Source: Rohdeia mirabilis (GTDB lineage Bacteria > Planctomycetota > UBA1135 > GCA-002686595). From it: a stretch of DNA of 64,000 nt. The notes under the pieces are model-generated. The model saw only the letters and a program-made list of their open reading frames with translations. It did no database searches and was not told the origin of the DNA. Where the stretch lies: contig CP036290.1 of assembly GCA_007750655.1 (NCBI GenBank), forward strand, positions 1,054,001-1,118,000, read 5' to 3'. Shown here in pieces: positions 53,661 through 62,108 of the stretch; the first letter of the stretch is position 1, and every line of letters starts with the position of its first letter. A program made the position numbers and the translations under genes.

Positions 53661-53853
53661 TGGTGTGATTCGCTCTGTCGAGGCACTTCGGCGTTCCGTT
53701 CGAGATGCGATGCAAGGCGCGCCGACGACTCGCCCCCTCTTCCATGGGGACCGGGCTCTCGGGTCTCGAAGGAGGCCTGACGCAAGAGCGCGCCCGTACG
53801 GGACGCTGCCGACACCAGGGGAGACCGTGCCCCGAGAGAGCGATTCGCACCAC
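53660..53853 (+). repeat. Dispersed ~195-bp element, copy A
   Basis: 194 bases with inverted ends: GTGGTGTGATTCGCTCTGTC at the left and GAGAGAGCGATTCGCACCAC at the right, 17 of 20 positions complementary. Internal blocks GAGGCACTTCGGCGTTCCG, GAGATGCGATGC, CTCTTCCATGG-GACCGGGCTCTCG and GCGCCCGTACGGG match copies B and C at 19859-20247. The left end overlaps the stop codon of the ligase gene. Confidence 0.82.
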
Positions 53854-54063
53854 GAGGGCGAAGGACGCACGCCGACCGCCTCCGATCGGGCCCGCCGCGC
53901 CGGGTCGGATCGCGCCGCGACGGATCGCTCCGGGCAGCCGCTACACTCGTCCGCGCGCCGCCTCGAGCGCGAGTTGGGGCTCCAGCGCGCGCCACCCGTC
54001 GCCAGGCTCGCAGCCGGGCTCGCTGCCGGGCGCGGCGCGCGACCGAAGCCGTCCACGAACGCC
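53854..54063. other. Leader region of the cyclotransferase gene
   Basis: 210 bases after repeat copy A (total gap from the ligase is ~400). A possible -10 box TACACT lies at 53942-53947. Nothing else was recognised. Confidence 0.45.
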
Positions 54064-55044
54064 ATGATCCACCACCTCGTCGCTCCGATCCGGCCCTCGT
54101 GGCTGCGTCTCGGCCTGTTCGGGCTCGCGGTCGCGGTGTGCGCGAGCTGCGCCAGTTGCGGCTCCGATCCCGCGCCCGCCCCGGGTCCCGGCGGCAGCTC
54201 GCCCGCGGCGCCGAACGGTACCCCGAACGGTGGCGGGACGCCCGCTGGGGGCACGCCGCCTCGGGTCACGGCCGCGAAGGACGCCACGCCGGTCTACACC
54301 TACCGCGTCGTCAACAGCTTCCCGCACGACGCGAACGCGTTCACCCAGGGGCTGCTCTTCCACGACGGCTTCCTGTACGAGAGCACCGGCCAGGTGGGCG
54401 AGTCCTCCCTCCGGCGCGTCGATCTGGTCACCGGCGACGTGCTGCAGAAGGTCGACGTGCCCGGGGTCTTCTGCGAGGGCCTCGTGCTGGTGGGGGACAC
54501 GCTCTTGCAGCTGACGTGGAAGAACGGCGTCGGCTACCGCTGGGGGCTCGACGACTTCGACCAGCGCGGCACCTTCGACGTGTACGGCGAGGGCTGGGGC
54601 CTGGCCTACGACGGCACGCGGATCATCAAGTCGGACGGGACCTCGCGCCTGATCTTCTTGGACCCCGAGACCCAGAAGCCGACCAGTGCCGTGTCCGTGC
54701 GCGATCGCGGCGCCGCCGTGGCGAACCTGAACGAGCTCGAGTGGATCGACGGGTGCCTCTACGCGAACGTCTGGATGACCGACCGCATCGCGAAGATCGA
54801 CGTCGAGACCGGCCGGGTCATGGCCTGGATCGACCTCGAAGGGATCATCGACCTCGCGCCCGAGCCCAGTTCCAACCCCGCGAACGTGCTCAACGGCATC
54901 GCCTGGGACGCCCGGGCCCGGCGCCTGTTCGTGACGGGCAAGGACTGGCCGAAGCTGTTCGAGATCGAGCTCCTGACCGCGGACGGCGAGCCGGCCCCCC
55001 TGGGCCACCCGCCCGCAGCGGACGCGACCGAGCCGGGCGAGTAG
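54064..55044 (+). CDS. Glutaminyl-peptide cyclotransferase (beta-propeller type), probable lipoprotein
   Basis: A 326-residue protein. A hydrophobic leader (WLRLGLFGLAVAVCASC) ends in several cysteines that could be a lipobox, then a Gly/Pro-rich linker. The rest matches the plant/bacterial glutamine cyclotransferase family: YRVVNSFPHDANAFTQGLLF, LYESTGQVGESSLRRVDL, EGLVLVGDTLLQLTWKNG, NELEWIDGCLYANVWMTDRIAKID and NGIAWDARARRLFVTGKDWPKLFEI. It converts N-terminal Gln to pyroglutamate outside the cytoplasm. Confidence 0.9.
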   Translation: MIHHLVAPIRPSWLRLGLFGLAVAVCASCASCGSDPAPAPGPGGSSPAAPNGTPNGGGTPAGGTPPRVTAAKDATPVYTYRVVNSFPHDANAFTQGLLFHDGFLYESTGQVGESSLRRVDLVTGDVLQKVDVPGVFCEGLVLVGDTLLQLTWKNGVGYRWGLDDFDQRGTFDVYGEGWGLAYDGTRIIKSDGTSRLIFLDPETQKPTSAVSVRDRGAAVANLNELEWIDGCLYANVWMTDRIAKIDVETGRVMAWIDLEGIIDLAPEPSSNPANVLNGIAWDARARRLFVTGKDWPKLFEIELLTADGEPAPLGHPPAADATEPGE

Positions 55045-55252
55045 CGGGCGAGCGGCCGGAGCCGAGGCGGACCGGAGCGGGACGGGACACCTGCTTCAGG
55101 CGCGCGGACCCAGAGCCCGCGAACGGCCGAGTTCGGGCTCGAAGGGACCAGGCCGCGCCGTTCGCGACTTCGCGCCAGTGCGAAACGAAGCGGGCCTCGC
55201 GCTAACGGCCGTCGGTCGCGGCGAGGTAGTCTCCCCGCCTCGAAACGCCGCC

Positions 55253-56683
55253 ATGCTGCAACGTGCCCGCCGAATCCGATTCCGCAGCGCCGCTTCGCCG
55301 GCTCTGTACCTCCTGGGTGTCTGGGGCATCGGCACCGGTATCGGCTGCCTGATCGCGGCGATCGCGGCGCACTTCGGCAACGCGCCCGTGGGCGTTCCCT
55401 TCGAGTACGTGCTGTTCGTCGCGACGCTCGTCGGCATCACGCTCTCGCACCGTCTGGCGCTGCCGATCGCGGCCTGCGGCATGGTTGCGGTGGGGGCGTT
55501 CAAGCTGCTCTCGGTCGAGGGCTTCTCGCTCGGCGCCCAGGTGCACCACGAGTGGATCATCCTGGGCGATCTCCTGGGGTTGTTGGTCGGGTTCGGCCTG
55601 CTCGCCGACCACTTCGAACGCTCCGGCATCCCCGAGCGCATCCCGAAGCTGCTGCCGAAGGGCGCGCCGGGTGCGTTCATGCTGCTGGTCGCCGTGTTCG
55701 TGCTGTCGGGCTTCCTCGACAACATCGCGGCCGCCATGATCGGCGGCGGCGTGGCGTCCACGGTCTTCAAACGCCGCGTGCACCTGTCGTACCTGGCGGG
55801 CATCGTCGTGTGCTCGAACGCGGGCGGAGCGGGCAGCGTGCTGGGCGACACCACGACCACGATGATGTGGCTCGACGGGATTCCGCCGACACACATGATC
55901 CCGGCCTACATCGGTGCCGCCGTCACGCTGGTGGTGTGCGGCATTCCGGCGTCGATCGTGCAGTCGCGCTATTCGCCGCTCGACACGAAGGTGCGCGTCG
56001 AGGAGCCGGTGTTCCCGATGCGGCTCGTGTGCGTGGCCGCGATCCTGGCCGCGGCCGTGACCGCGAACGTGCTGCGCAAGGGTCCGCTCGAGCCCTACGA
56101 GCACCTGGTGCCGCTGCTCGCGGTCGCCATCTGGGCGGCGCTGCTGCTGACGGCCCCGCTGGCGCGTCCGACCTGGTCGATCGTGCCCGGCCTGATGAAG
56201 ACGTCGCTGTTCCTGCTCTGCCTGGTCTTCACGGCGTCGATGATGCCGCTCGAGAACCTGCCCGAGCCGACCGCGATGTCGGCGTTCGTCATCGGCGCGA
56301 TCTCGGCCGTCTTCGACAACATCCCGCTCACGTCGCTGGCGCTCAACCAGGGCGGCTACGACTGGTCGCTGATGGCCTTCGCGGTCGGGGTCGGCGGCTC
56401 GATGTTGTGGTTCGGTTCTTCGGCCGGCGTGGCCCTGTGCACGCGCTTCCCCGCCGGTCGATCGACCGTCAACTGGGTCAAGCACGGCTGGCACATCCCG
56501 GTCGGCTACGGCCTCGGTTTCCTGACCCTGTACCTGCTGCACGGGTGGGTGCCGGACCCGCTGCACGGCGGGGCGGTGGGGCACGGTGACGAGCACGGCG
56601 CCGCCGTCGAGGAGGTGCTCGAGGCGCCGGCCGACGGTGAGGTCGAGTCGCCCGTCCGTGCCGGCCATCGCGTCGGCGAGTAG
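55253..56683 (+). CDS. NhaD/ArsB-superfamily ion antiporter
   Basis: A 476-residue inner-membrane transporter with about 11-12 helices. The two pseudo-symmetric family segments are visible: SGFLDNIAAAMIGGGVAST ... VVCSNAGGAGSVLGDTTTTMMWL, and SAVFDNIPLTSLAL ... GVGGSMLWFGSSAGVAL. The N-terminal half is typical of NhaD Na+/H+ antiporters. A His/Asp-rich cytoplasmic tail (GGAVGHGDEHGA) follows. ATG at 55253; a TAGTCT box lies at 55227-55232. Confidence 0.87.
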   Translation: MLQRARRIRFRSAASPALYLLGVWGIGTGIGCLIAAIAAHFGNAPVGVPFEYVLFVATLVGITLSHRLALPIAACGMVAVGAFKLLSVEGFSLGAQVHHEWIILGDLLGLLVGFGLLADHFERSGIPERIPKLLPKGAPGAFMLLVAVFVLSGFLDNIAAAMIGGGVASTVFKRRVHLSYLAGIVVCSNAGGAGSVLGDTTTTMMWLDGIPPTHMIPAYIGAAVTLVVCGIPASIVQSRYSPLDTKVRVEEPVFPMRLVCVAAILAAAVTANVLRKGPLEPYEHLVPLLAVAIWAALLLTAPLARPTWSIVPGLMKTSLFLLCLVFTASMMPLENLPEPTAMSAFVIGAISAVFDNIPLTSLALNQGGYDWSLMAFAVGVGGSMLWFGSSAGVALCTRFPAGRSTVNWVKHGWHIPVGYGLGFLTLYLLHGWVPDPLHGGAVGHGDEHGAAVEEVLEAPADGEVESPVRAGHRVGE

Positions 56684-56718
56684 CGGTCGCGCGAGCGTCG
56701 CAGGCGCCAGCGCGCCGC

Positions 56719-57702
56719 TCAGTCCGAAGCGCTGGGCGACACCGACTCGCCGCTGAGCCACGCCTTGCGCTGGGCCTCCTTCTCGGCCTTCTTCTTCTCC
56801 TTGACGGCCTCGGGCGTGTGGGCGGCTTCGAGCTCGTTCCACACGCGGCGGCGCAGAGTCGTGACGGCGCGTGTGCGACGGGCCATGCGATCGCGACGGC
56901 TGGCGCGCAGGGCACGGCGGCGCGGCATGTGGCGCGTGCCGACCAGTCCGATGCAGGCCGCCGGTTCGAGGCCCGCGTCGAGCAGCGCTTCGTAGGCCTG
57001 GTGGCGCGCCGTCACGCGCTCGCGCAGTTGCGTCACGCGGATCGAGCGCCGCGACGGCGAGATGGACTGGAAGCCGGCGCGTTCCACCGCAACGCCCCAG
57101 ACCTCGAGCGGCGCGCTCATGCAGGCTTCGAGCTCGCCGTCCAGTGCCCGTACGTTCCGAAGTTGGTCGCGCGCGACGCCGCGCAGCACTTCCTGGACCG
57201 AGATCGCCAGCAGCTGCCGCATGCCTTCGACCACGTCGTCCACCTCGATCAGCGCCTTCTCGATGTCCTCGATGCGCCACACGAGGTTCGCGCGCACCAC
57301 GTAGACCAGGCCTTCCTCGGTGACGATGCGTTGGTTCTCGAGCTCCAGCGTGCGCGAACGCGTCGGCACGATCCGCGCCCGTTGGAGGAACGGGATCATC
57401 AGGTGGAAGCCCGGGTCGAGGCGCTTCTTCACGCGTCCGAACGAGAACAACAGGCCCGTCTGTCCCGAGTCCACCGTCGTCCCACAGGCGCGCACGAGAC
57501 CGGCGACCGCGGCGGCCGTTACGAACGGGTTCTCGCGCGCGAAGTGCAGGGTCTCGGCCCAGATCCACGCGCCGGCGCTCGCGAGCCAGCTGCTGACGCG
57601 CCGCAGCAGGGCGTCGGTCTCGCTGTCGCCGGTCGGGCCGTCACCCTTCACGGCGTCGCCGTCCTGCCGCGTGCCGCGACCCGTGCGACGCACCGCTCTC
57701 AC
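56719..57702 (-). CDS. SPFH/band-7 domain protein (second of a pair)
   Basis: A 327-residue protein; the GTG at 57702 overlaps the stop of the other SPFH gene (GTGA). A hydrophobic segment (NPFVTAAAVAGLVRACG) precedes the SPFH core: QTGLLFSFGRVKKRLDPGFHLMIPFLQRARIVPTRSRTLELE, LVYVVRANLVWRIEDIEKALIEVDD, LLAISVQEVLRGVARDQLR and WGVAVERAGFQSISPS. The C-terminus is Arg/Lys-rich. Band-7 proteins form oligomeric membrane scaffolds. Confidence 0.88.
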   Translation of the reverse strand: MRAVRRTGRGTRQDGDAVKGDGPTGDSETDALLRRVSSWLASAGAWIWAETLHFARENPFVTAAAVAGLVRACGTTVDSGQTGLLFSFGRVKKRLDPGFHLMIPFLQRARIVPTRSRTLELENQRIVTEEGLVYVVRANLVWRIEDIEKALIEVDDVVEGMRQLLAISVQEVLRGVARDQLRNVRALDGELEACMSAPLEVWGVAVERAGFQSISPSRRSIRVTQLRERVTARHQAYEALLDAGLEPAACIGLVGTRHMPRRRALRASRRDRMARRTRAVTTLRRRVWNELEAAHTPEAVKEKKKAEKEAQRKAWLSGESVSPSASD

Positions 57703-58520
57703 TTGGCCTCGTCGTCCTTCTTCTTCTCGTCGTCGTCCTCGTCGGCGTCGAGGTTCTGGTCGTCACCGATCGGGTCCGTGTCGGCCTTGCGGCGCGCGGC
57801 GAGCTTGCGCGCCTGCTCGGCCTCCCAGGCCTCGTACTCGGTCTCGGTCGTCTCCTTGGCGGCGGCGAGTGCGCGGCGCTCGGCGCGCATGCCGTCGGGG
57901 TTCTCGGTCGGGTGGGTCGTCACGACCGCGCCCGTCACCAGCGCCACGGCCACGTCGGGACCGGTGCCGCCCGCGATGAGCTCGCGGTAGAGCTGATTGC
58001 GTTCGCGCGCCAGGAGGTCGAGCTGGGTGATCTCGAGCGTGGCGGGGGAGGGCGAGATGTTCGAGAAGCCGAGCTGCAGGATGCGCACGCCCCACTGCTC
58101 CTGCATCCGCACGAGGTCGTCGTCGCCGAGGATCTGCCCGATCAGCGCTTCGGTGTCCGTGATCGTCGCGCGGGTGTGGGCCGAGATCACGCGCTGGATC
58201 GTGACGACCACGCGGTTCTGCATGCCGGTGACCAGTTCGTCCACCTCGATCAGCGACTTGCGCAGGTTGGTGATCTGGTAGATGAGTTTGGCGTCCACCT
58301 CGTAGACCAGGTCGTCCGACAGCTGGATGACCTGGGGCTCGAGGTCCATCGTCGTGTGCTTGGTCTCTTCGACCCGGAAGCGCTGGATGATGGGCCACTT
58401 GAAGTGGATGCCGGGGCCGACGACGCCCTTGGCGCGGCCGAGCGTGAACTTGAGGGCGTGCTGGCCGTCGTAGACCACGACGAAGATGCCGGTGACGCCG
58501 GAGAGGAGCTCGAGGAACAT
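57699..58520 (-). CDS. SPFH/band-7 domain protein (first of a pair)
   Basis: A 273-residue protein with the core GIFVVVYDGQHALKFTLGRAKGVVGPGIHFKWPIIQRFRVEETKHTTMDLE, LVYEVDAKLIYQITNLRKSLIEVDELV and WGVRILQLGFSNISPS. A basic/acidic coiled tail ends in Asp/Glu/Lys runs. It is clearly related to its partner (SISPS/NISPS motif, same order). Its ATG (58520) is 56 bases from the divergent HMG-CoA reductase start. A CACACT box ends 8 bases upstream of the ATG. Confidence 0.9.
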   Translation of the reverse strand: MFLELLSGVTGIFVVVYDGQHALKFTLGRAKGVVGPGIHFKWPIIQRFRVEETKHTTMDLEPQVIQLSDDLVYEVDAKLIYQITNLRKSLIEVDELVTGMQNRVVVTIQRVISAHTRATITDTEALIGQILGDDDLVRMQEQWGVRILQLGFSNISPSPATLEITQLDLLARERNQLYRELIAGGTGPDVAVALVTGAVVTTHPTENPDGMRAERRALAAAKETTETEYEAWEAEQARKLAARRKADTDPIGDDQNLDADEDDDEKKKDDEAK

Positions 58521-58563
58521 GGGGCGCGAGTGTGACGGCTTCGGGGTCGGGATGCCAAGCGGG

Positions 58564-58569
58564 TAGCCT
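58564..58569 (+). promoter_or_regulatory. Candidate -10 box of the HMG-CoA reductase gene
   Basis: TAGCCT, 7 bases before the ATG at 58577; TTCGGG lies 18 bases upstream (58540-58545). Leaderless arrangement. Confidence 0.4.
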
Positions 58570-58576
58570 GGTCGCC

Positions 58577-59761
58577 ATGGACGAGCCCCTCGAGAAGGTC
58601 CCGCGCGATCCCGCCGATGACTTCGGAAGCGAGGCGATCGCGCGCCGTCGGGCATTGGCCGAGCGGGCGGCGGGCGGAGCGCTGCCGCACCTGGCCGGGG
58701 CGCCGGTGGACCCGCGAACGGCGGCGGGGAACGTCGAGAACCTGATCGGCTACGCCCAGGTCCCGGTGGGTCTGGCCGGGCCGCTGCGCGTGGTCGGAGC
58801 GCAGGGGACCTACGAGGTCTACGTGCCGCTGGCCACGACCGAGGGGGCGATGGTGGCGAGCTACAGCCGCGGGATGGCGGTGGCGCGCGCGGCGGGCGGC
58901 GTGCGCGCGCGGGTCGTGAAGGACGGGCTGAGCCAGCACCCGATGCTCGTCTTCGAGGGGTTCGAGGCGGCGGTCGCGGCGCGGGACGTGGTGGCGGCGA
59001 GCTTCGACGAGCTGGCGGCGATCGCGAGCGAGGACACACGCCACGGGCGGCTCGTGTCGGCGGTGGGCGAGGTGGTGGGGCGGCGGCTGATCGTGCGCCT
59101 GGTGTTTCGGACCGGCGACGCGATCGGCATCAACATGGCCGCGCGCGCGACGGACCGGATCGCGCGCTGCTTGGCCGAGCGGACCGGGGCGCTCGAGTGC
59201 TACGTGCACGGCCAGGACGTGGAGAAGCGCGCGAACCAGCGGGCGCTGGTCGAGGGCCGCGGGCGCAGCGTCGTGGCCGAGGTCACGCTGCCGGCGGCGT
59301 TGGTGCGCGAGAGATTGCGCTGCGAGCCGAGCGCGTTGGCGAAGATCGCGCGCAGTTATGCGGTCGGGTACACGGGCCTCGGCACACAGAACTGGACCGT
59401 GCAGGCGGCCAATGGGTTGGTGGCGCTGATGATCGCCTGCGGCCAGGATCCGGCCTATGTGACGGAGTCGGCGACCGGGTGGTTGGAGCTCGAGGTGACG
59501 GACGCGGGGGAGCTGTATGCGGCCGTGTCGTTGCCGAGTCTGTTGCTCGGGACCGTGGGCGGCGGGAGCGGAAAGGGCACGGCCGCGGAGTGCCTCGCGA
59601 TCCTGGGCGCGAGCGGCGCGGGCAAGGTCGAGCGCCTGGCCGAGGTGGCCGGAGCGATGGTCCTGTGCGGCGACCTGAGCTTGATGGCGAGCTTCGTCGC
59701 CGGGGACTTCGTGTCCGCGCACGAGCGGTTGGGAAGGAATCGGCCGGGGGGATCGAAGTGA
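58577..59761 (+). CDS. Hydroxymethylglutaryl-CoA reductase, class I-like
   Basis: A 394-residue reductase making mevalonate from HMG-CoA for isoprenoid synthesis. Key residues are Glu89 in TTEGAMVASYSRGM, Lys217 in QDVEKRANQRALVEGRG, Asp291 in ACGQDPAYV and His382 in SAHERLGRN. ENLIGYAQVPVGLAGPL, GDAIGINMAARATD and GTVGGGSGKGTAAECL are further marks. It lacks the membrane domain of eukaryotic enzymes. NADPH preference is typical of class I but cannot be read here. It shows that a mevalonate route is likely in this organism. A downstream gene starts in its stop codon. Confidence 0.94.
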   Translation: MDEPLEKVPRDPADDFGSEAIARRRALAERAAGGALPHLAGAPVDPRTAAGNVENLIGYAQVPVGLAGPLRVVGAQGTYEVYVPLATTEGAMVASYSRGMAVARAAGGVRARVVKDGLSQHPMLVFEGFEAAVAARDVVAASFDELAAIASEDTRHGRLVSAVGEVVGRRLIVRLVFRTGDAIGINMAARATDRIARCLAERTGALECYVHGQDVEKRANQRALVEGRGRSVVAEVTLPAALVRERLRCEPSALAKIARSYAVGYTGLGTQNWTVQAANGLVALMIACGQDPAYVTESATGWLELEVTDAGELYAAVSLPSLLLGTVGGGSGKGTAAECLAILGASGAGKVERLAEVAGAMVLCGDLSLMASFVAGDFVSAHERLGRNRPGGSK

Positions 59762-60315
59762 CGGATTCGATCGGTCGCTTCTTCCGGCGACTCGGCGTGG
59801 TGCGTCGAACCACCGATGCCAGGCCCGTGCCGAGTGAGGTTCCACAGTCTGGCCTTCAGCTCCTGCCGGCTGCCGTGGTTCACATCGCACGGAACGGAGC
59901 TGAGTGCGTCGTCGCAACGATGTCATCGCCAGGACTGAAGTATCCCCTCTGCGAGGTAGGCATCCCTGAGGTCCGTTCATGGCCTCTCGAGCCAGAACAA
60001 TTGGGCTCCCTCGTTGCCGCTGCGATGTCGAGGACGTTGGAAGGTGTGAACAGCGATCCTCCCGGTCGCAACGCGCGGGACTGGCCCTCCTACCAGGTCA
60101 GCCGCGTCCCTTCGGTCCGGCGCTTCGGGAGCGAGTACCTAGCGGTCTGTCTCCGAGCCGAAGCCGAGAACGATCGCGTCGCCCGCGTGTGCGCACATCC
60201 ACGACGTGGATCGAGGATCGAGGTTTGCGCGAGTGCGTCGATTCGAGACTCCGAGGACCTCGGTCGTGCAGTCGTCGAGGTCTTCGACGCTTGCCTCGCA
60301 TGGAGCGGCAGGTGA
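59758..60315 (+). CDS. Hypothetical protein coupled to HMG-CoA reductase
   Basis: A 185-residue protein from the GTG at 59758 (GTGA overlap). Mixed alpha/beta, with YPLCEVGIPEVRSWPLEPEQLGSLVAAAMSRTL, SRVPSVRRFGSEYLAVCLR and a final ASIRDSEDLGRAVVEVFDACLA. Base composition is visibly less GC-rich than the genes to the left. No family recognised. Confidence 0.6.
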   Translation: MTDSIGRFFRRLGVVRRTTDARPVPSEVPQSGLQLLPAAVVHIARNGAECVVATMSSPGLKYPLCEVGIPEVRSWPLEPEQLGSLVAAAMSRTLEGVNSDPPGRNARDWPSYQVSRVPSVRRFGSEYLAVCLRAEAENDRVARVCAHPRRGSRIEVCASASIRDSEDLGRAVVEVFDACLAWSGR

Positions 60316-60656
60316 GCCGCTACTGGCGTGAGTCGTTCGACCCCGATCGACACCGGAATCACATGCCAGAGGTCGACTCGCGCACGAGCGCAGACAGGTT
60401 CGTCCTTGTCGTCGAGGTCGACGACTTCCGGTTCGAGTTTCTCACGCGCCGGCAGGCCGAGGCTGCGGTGGACTACTTCACGTCGCCCCTTGGGTCGACT
60501 CGCATGGATGCCTCGGGAGGCGATCACTGGGAATTCCAACCGTGGCAGTCTCGGCTGCCACCTCGATTGATGCGTGCGAATCGTCGGGCGCGAGTCCTGC
60601 GTGTGCTTCGTTCTGCTCTCCAGGATCTCGAGGGCTGCGACGAGGGCGAGCCGTGA
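60312..60656 (+). CDS. Hypothetical protein
   Basis: A 114-residue protein; the GTG at 60312 overlaps the preceding stop and has GGAG five bases upstream (an ATG at 60300 is the alternative start). It contains FVLVVEVDDFRFEFLTRRQAEAAVDYF and LPPRLMRANRRARVLRVLRSAL. Soluble, with lower GC content like its partner. Not recognised. Confidence 0.55.
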   Translation: MSRYWRESFDPDRHRNHMPEVDSRTSADRFVLVVEVDDFRFEFLTRRQAEAAVDYFTSPLGSTRMDASGGDHWEFQPWQSRLPPRLMRANRRARVLRVLRSALQDLEGCDEGEP

Positions 60657-60878
60657 TTCTCAACGACCGAGGCGAACGGTGCCGCACACAGAGCCGCCGA
60701 TCGACCGGCAGTAAGTGCCGCACGAGTCCGGCCCACAGCGGCGCCGCCGAAGCCCACCCCGCGGCATTTGTTGCCGTTCGATCGACTGATCGGCGAGCGG
60801 CGCCACATTCCGTTGCCTCGCGAACTTCCCTGAGCGCTGCTGTTACCGGCGCCAGCACGGAGCCGTCCTTCGTGTGCC

Positions 60879-61889
60879 ATGGCACTCCACGACTCCGACG
60901 CGCCGCGCACCGACTGGGGCCCGGAACTGCGCCGCGCCTTCGACCGGCGAGCGGCGCTCGAGCACTACAGCCCGCGCACGGTGAAGGCCTACCGGGGCTG
61001 GATCCGTCGCTTCCTCGCGTTCCATCGTTGGCGGCATCCGCGCACGCTCGCCGCCGACGAGGTGACGGCGTTCCTCTCGCACCTGGCGCTGCGCGGCAAG
61101 GTGGCGGCCTCCACCCAGAACCAGGCCCTCGCGGCGCTGTTGTTCCTCTATCGCGGCGTGCTCGAGATCGACCTGCCCTGGCTCGACGGCCTCGTGCGCG
61201 CCCGCCGGCCCAAGCGCTTGCCCACGGTGCTCTCGCCCGACGAGGTGCGCGCCGTGCTCGCTGCGATGGACGGCGCGACGCAGCTCATGGCGCGGCTCCT
61301 GTACGGCGCAGGGCTGCGGCTACTCGAGTGCGCGCGCCTGCGGGTAAAGGACGTGGACCTAGCCGCCCGGACGCTCCTGATCCGCGAGGCGAAGGGCGAT
61401 AGGGACCGTCGCGCCGTGCTGCCGGGCGTGCTCGTCGCGCCGCTCGAGGAGCAGCTCGCGCGCGTCCGCGAACTGCACGCGAGCGACCGACGCATCCACG
61501 ACGAGGGAGCGGGGGCCGGGTGGGTCGAGCTCCCCCGCGCCTTCGCCCAGAAATCCCCTCAGTCCGGTCGCGAGCTGCGGTGGCAGTGGGTGTTCCCAAC
61601 CACCCGCACCTACCGCGAGCGCTCGACCGGCCAGCTCCGTCGCCACCACCTGCACGAGACCGTGCTGCAGAAGGCGGTCCGCCGCGCGGCCGAGCGCGCC
61701 GGCATCACCAAGCGCGTGACCACCCACACCTTCCGCCACTCCTTCGCGACGCACCTGCTCGAGCGCGGCACCGACATCCGCACGATCCAGGAGCTGCTCG
61801 GCCACGCGAGCATCCAGACCACGATGGTCTACACCCACGTCCTGAATCGCGGGCCCCTGAGGGTTCGGAGTCCGTTGGACGATCCCTAG
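60879..61889 (+). CDS. intI: Integron integrase IntI
   Basis: A 336-residue tyrosine recombinase. The N-terminal SAM-like domain is at ~25-105 ([20 protein letters not shown]). Catalytic residues are Arg147 (YGAGLRLLE), Lys172 (REAKGDRDR), His283 and Arg286 (HTFRHSF), His309 (LLGHASI) and Tyr318 (TTMVYTH). The IntI-specific insert, which separates integron integrases from XerC/D, is present at ~215-260 ([20 protein letters not shown] ... [21 protein letters not shown]). The end [15 protein letters not shown] is also typical. It inserts and excises gene cassettes at attI/attC. The cassettes lie downstream, co-oriented with it. Confidence 0.96.
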   Translation: MALHDSDAPRTDWGPELRRAFDRRAALEHYSPRTVKAYRGWIRRFLAFHRWRHPRTLAADEVTAFLSHLALRGKVAASTQNQALAALLFLYRGVLEIDLPWLDGLVRARRPKRLPTVLSPDEVRAVLAAMDGATQLMARLLYGAGLRLLECARLRVKDVDLAARTLLIREAKGDRDRRAVLPGVLVAPLEEQLARVRELHASDRRIHDEGAGAGWVELPRAFAQKSPQSGRELRWQWVFPTTRTYRERSTGQLRRHHLHETVLQKAVRRAAERAGITKRVTTHTFRHSFATHLLERGTDIRTIQELLGHASIQTTMVYTHVLNRGPLRVRSPLDDP

Positions 61890-62108
61890 CACGGCAGGCA
61901 GGGGGAGGGCGGCCATCGAGCGGCCACCCCAGGAGGCGCCGCGCCGCGCTACACTCCGCCTCCACGCTATCCGGACCCGCCCATCCACCAGCGCCCCATG
62001 CCCACCAACGGAAGACTCGCCCCCGGCTCCCCTTGCCCGCGCCGCCGCGCTCGCGCTAGCCGGACCCGCCACCTGTTCGCAGCCCTCCACAGGTCTGCCT
62101 AAATCGCG
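61890..62108 (+). other. attI region and candidate cassette promoter
   Basis: 219 bases between the integrase stop and the first cassette. The recombination point is the G at 62108, followed by TTGGAC (core GTTGGAC, matching GTTRRRY). A TACACT box at 61950-61955 could be the -10 of a cassette promoter. No protein is present. The attI boundaries upstream cannot be fixed from sequence alone. Confidence 0.75.

Noticed and set aside
60657..60878. Region before intI examined for attC or attI sites
   Set aside because: No R''/R' pair (RYYYAAC ... GTTRRRY) with complementary ends was found. GTTACCG near 60842 has no partner.
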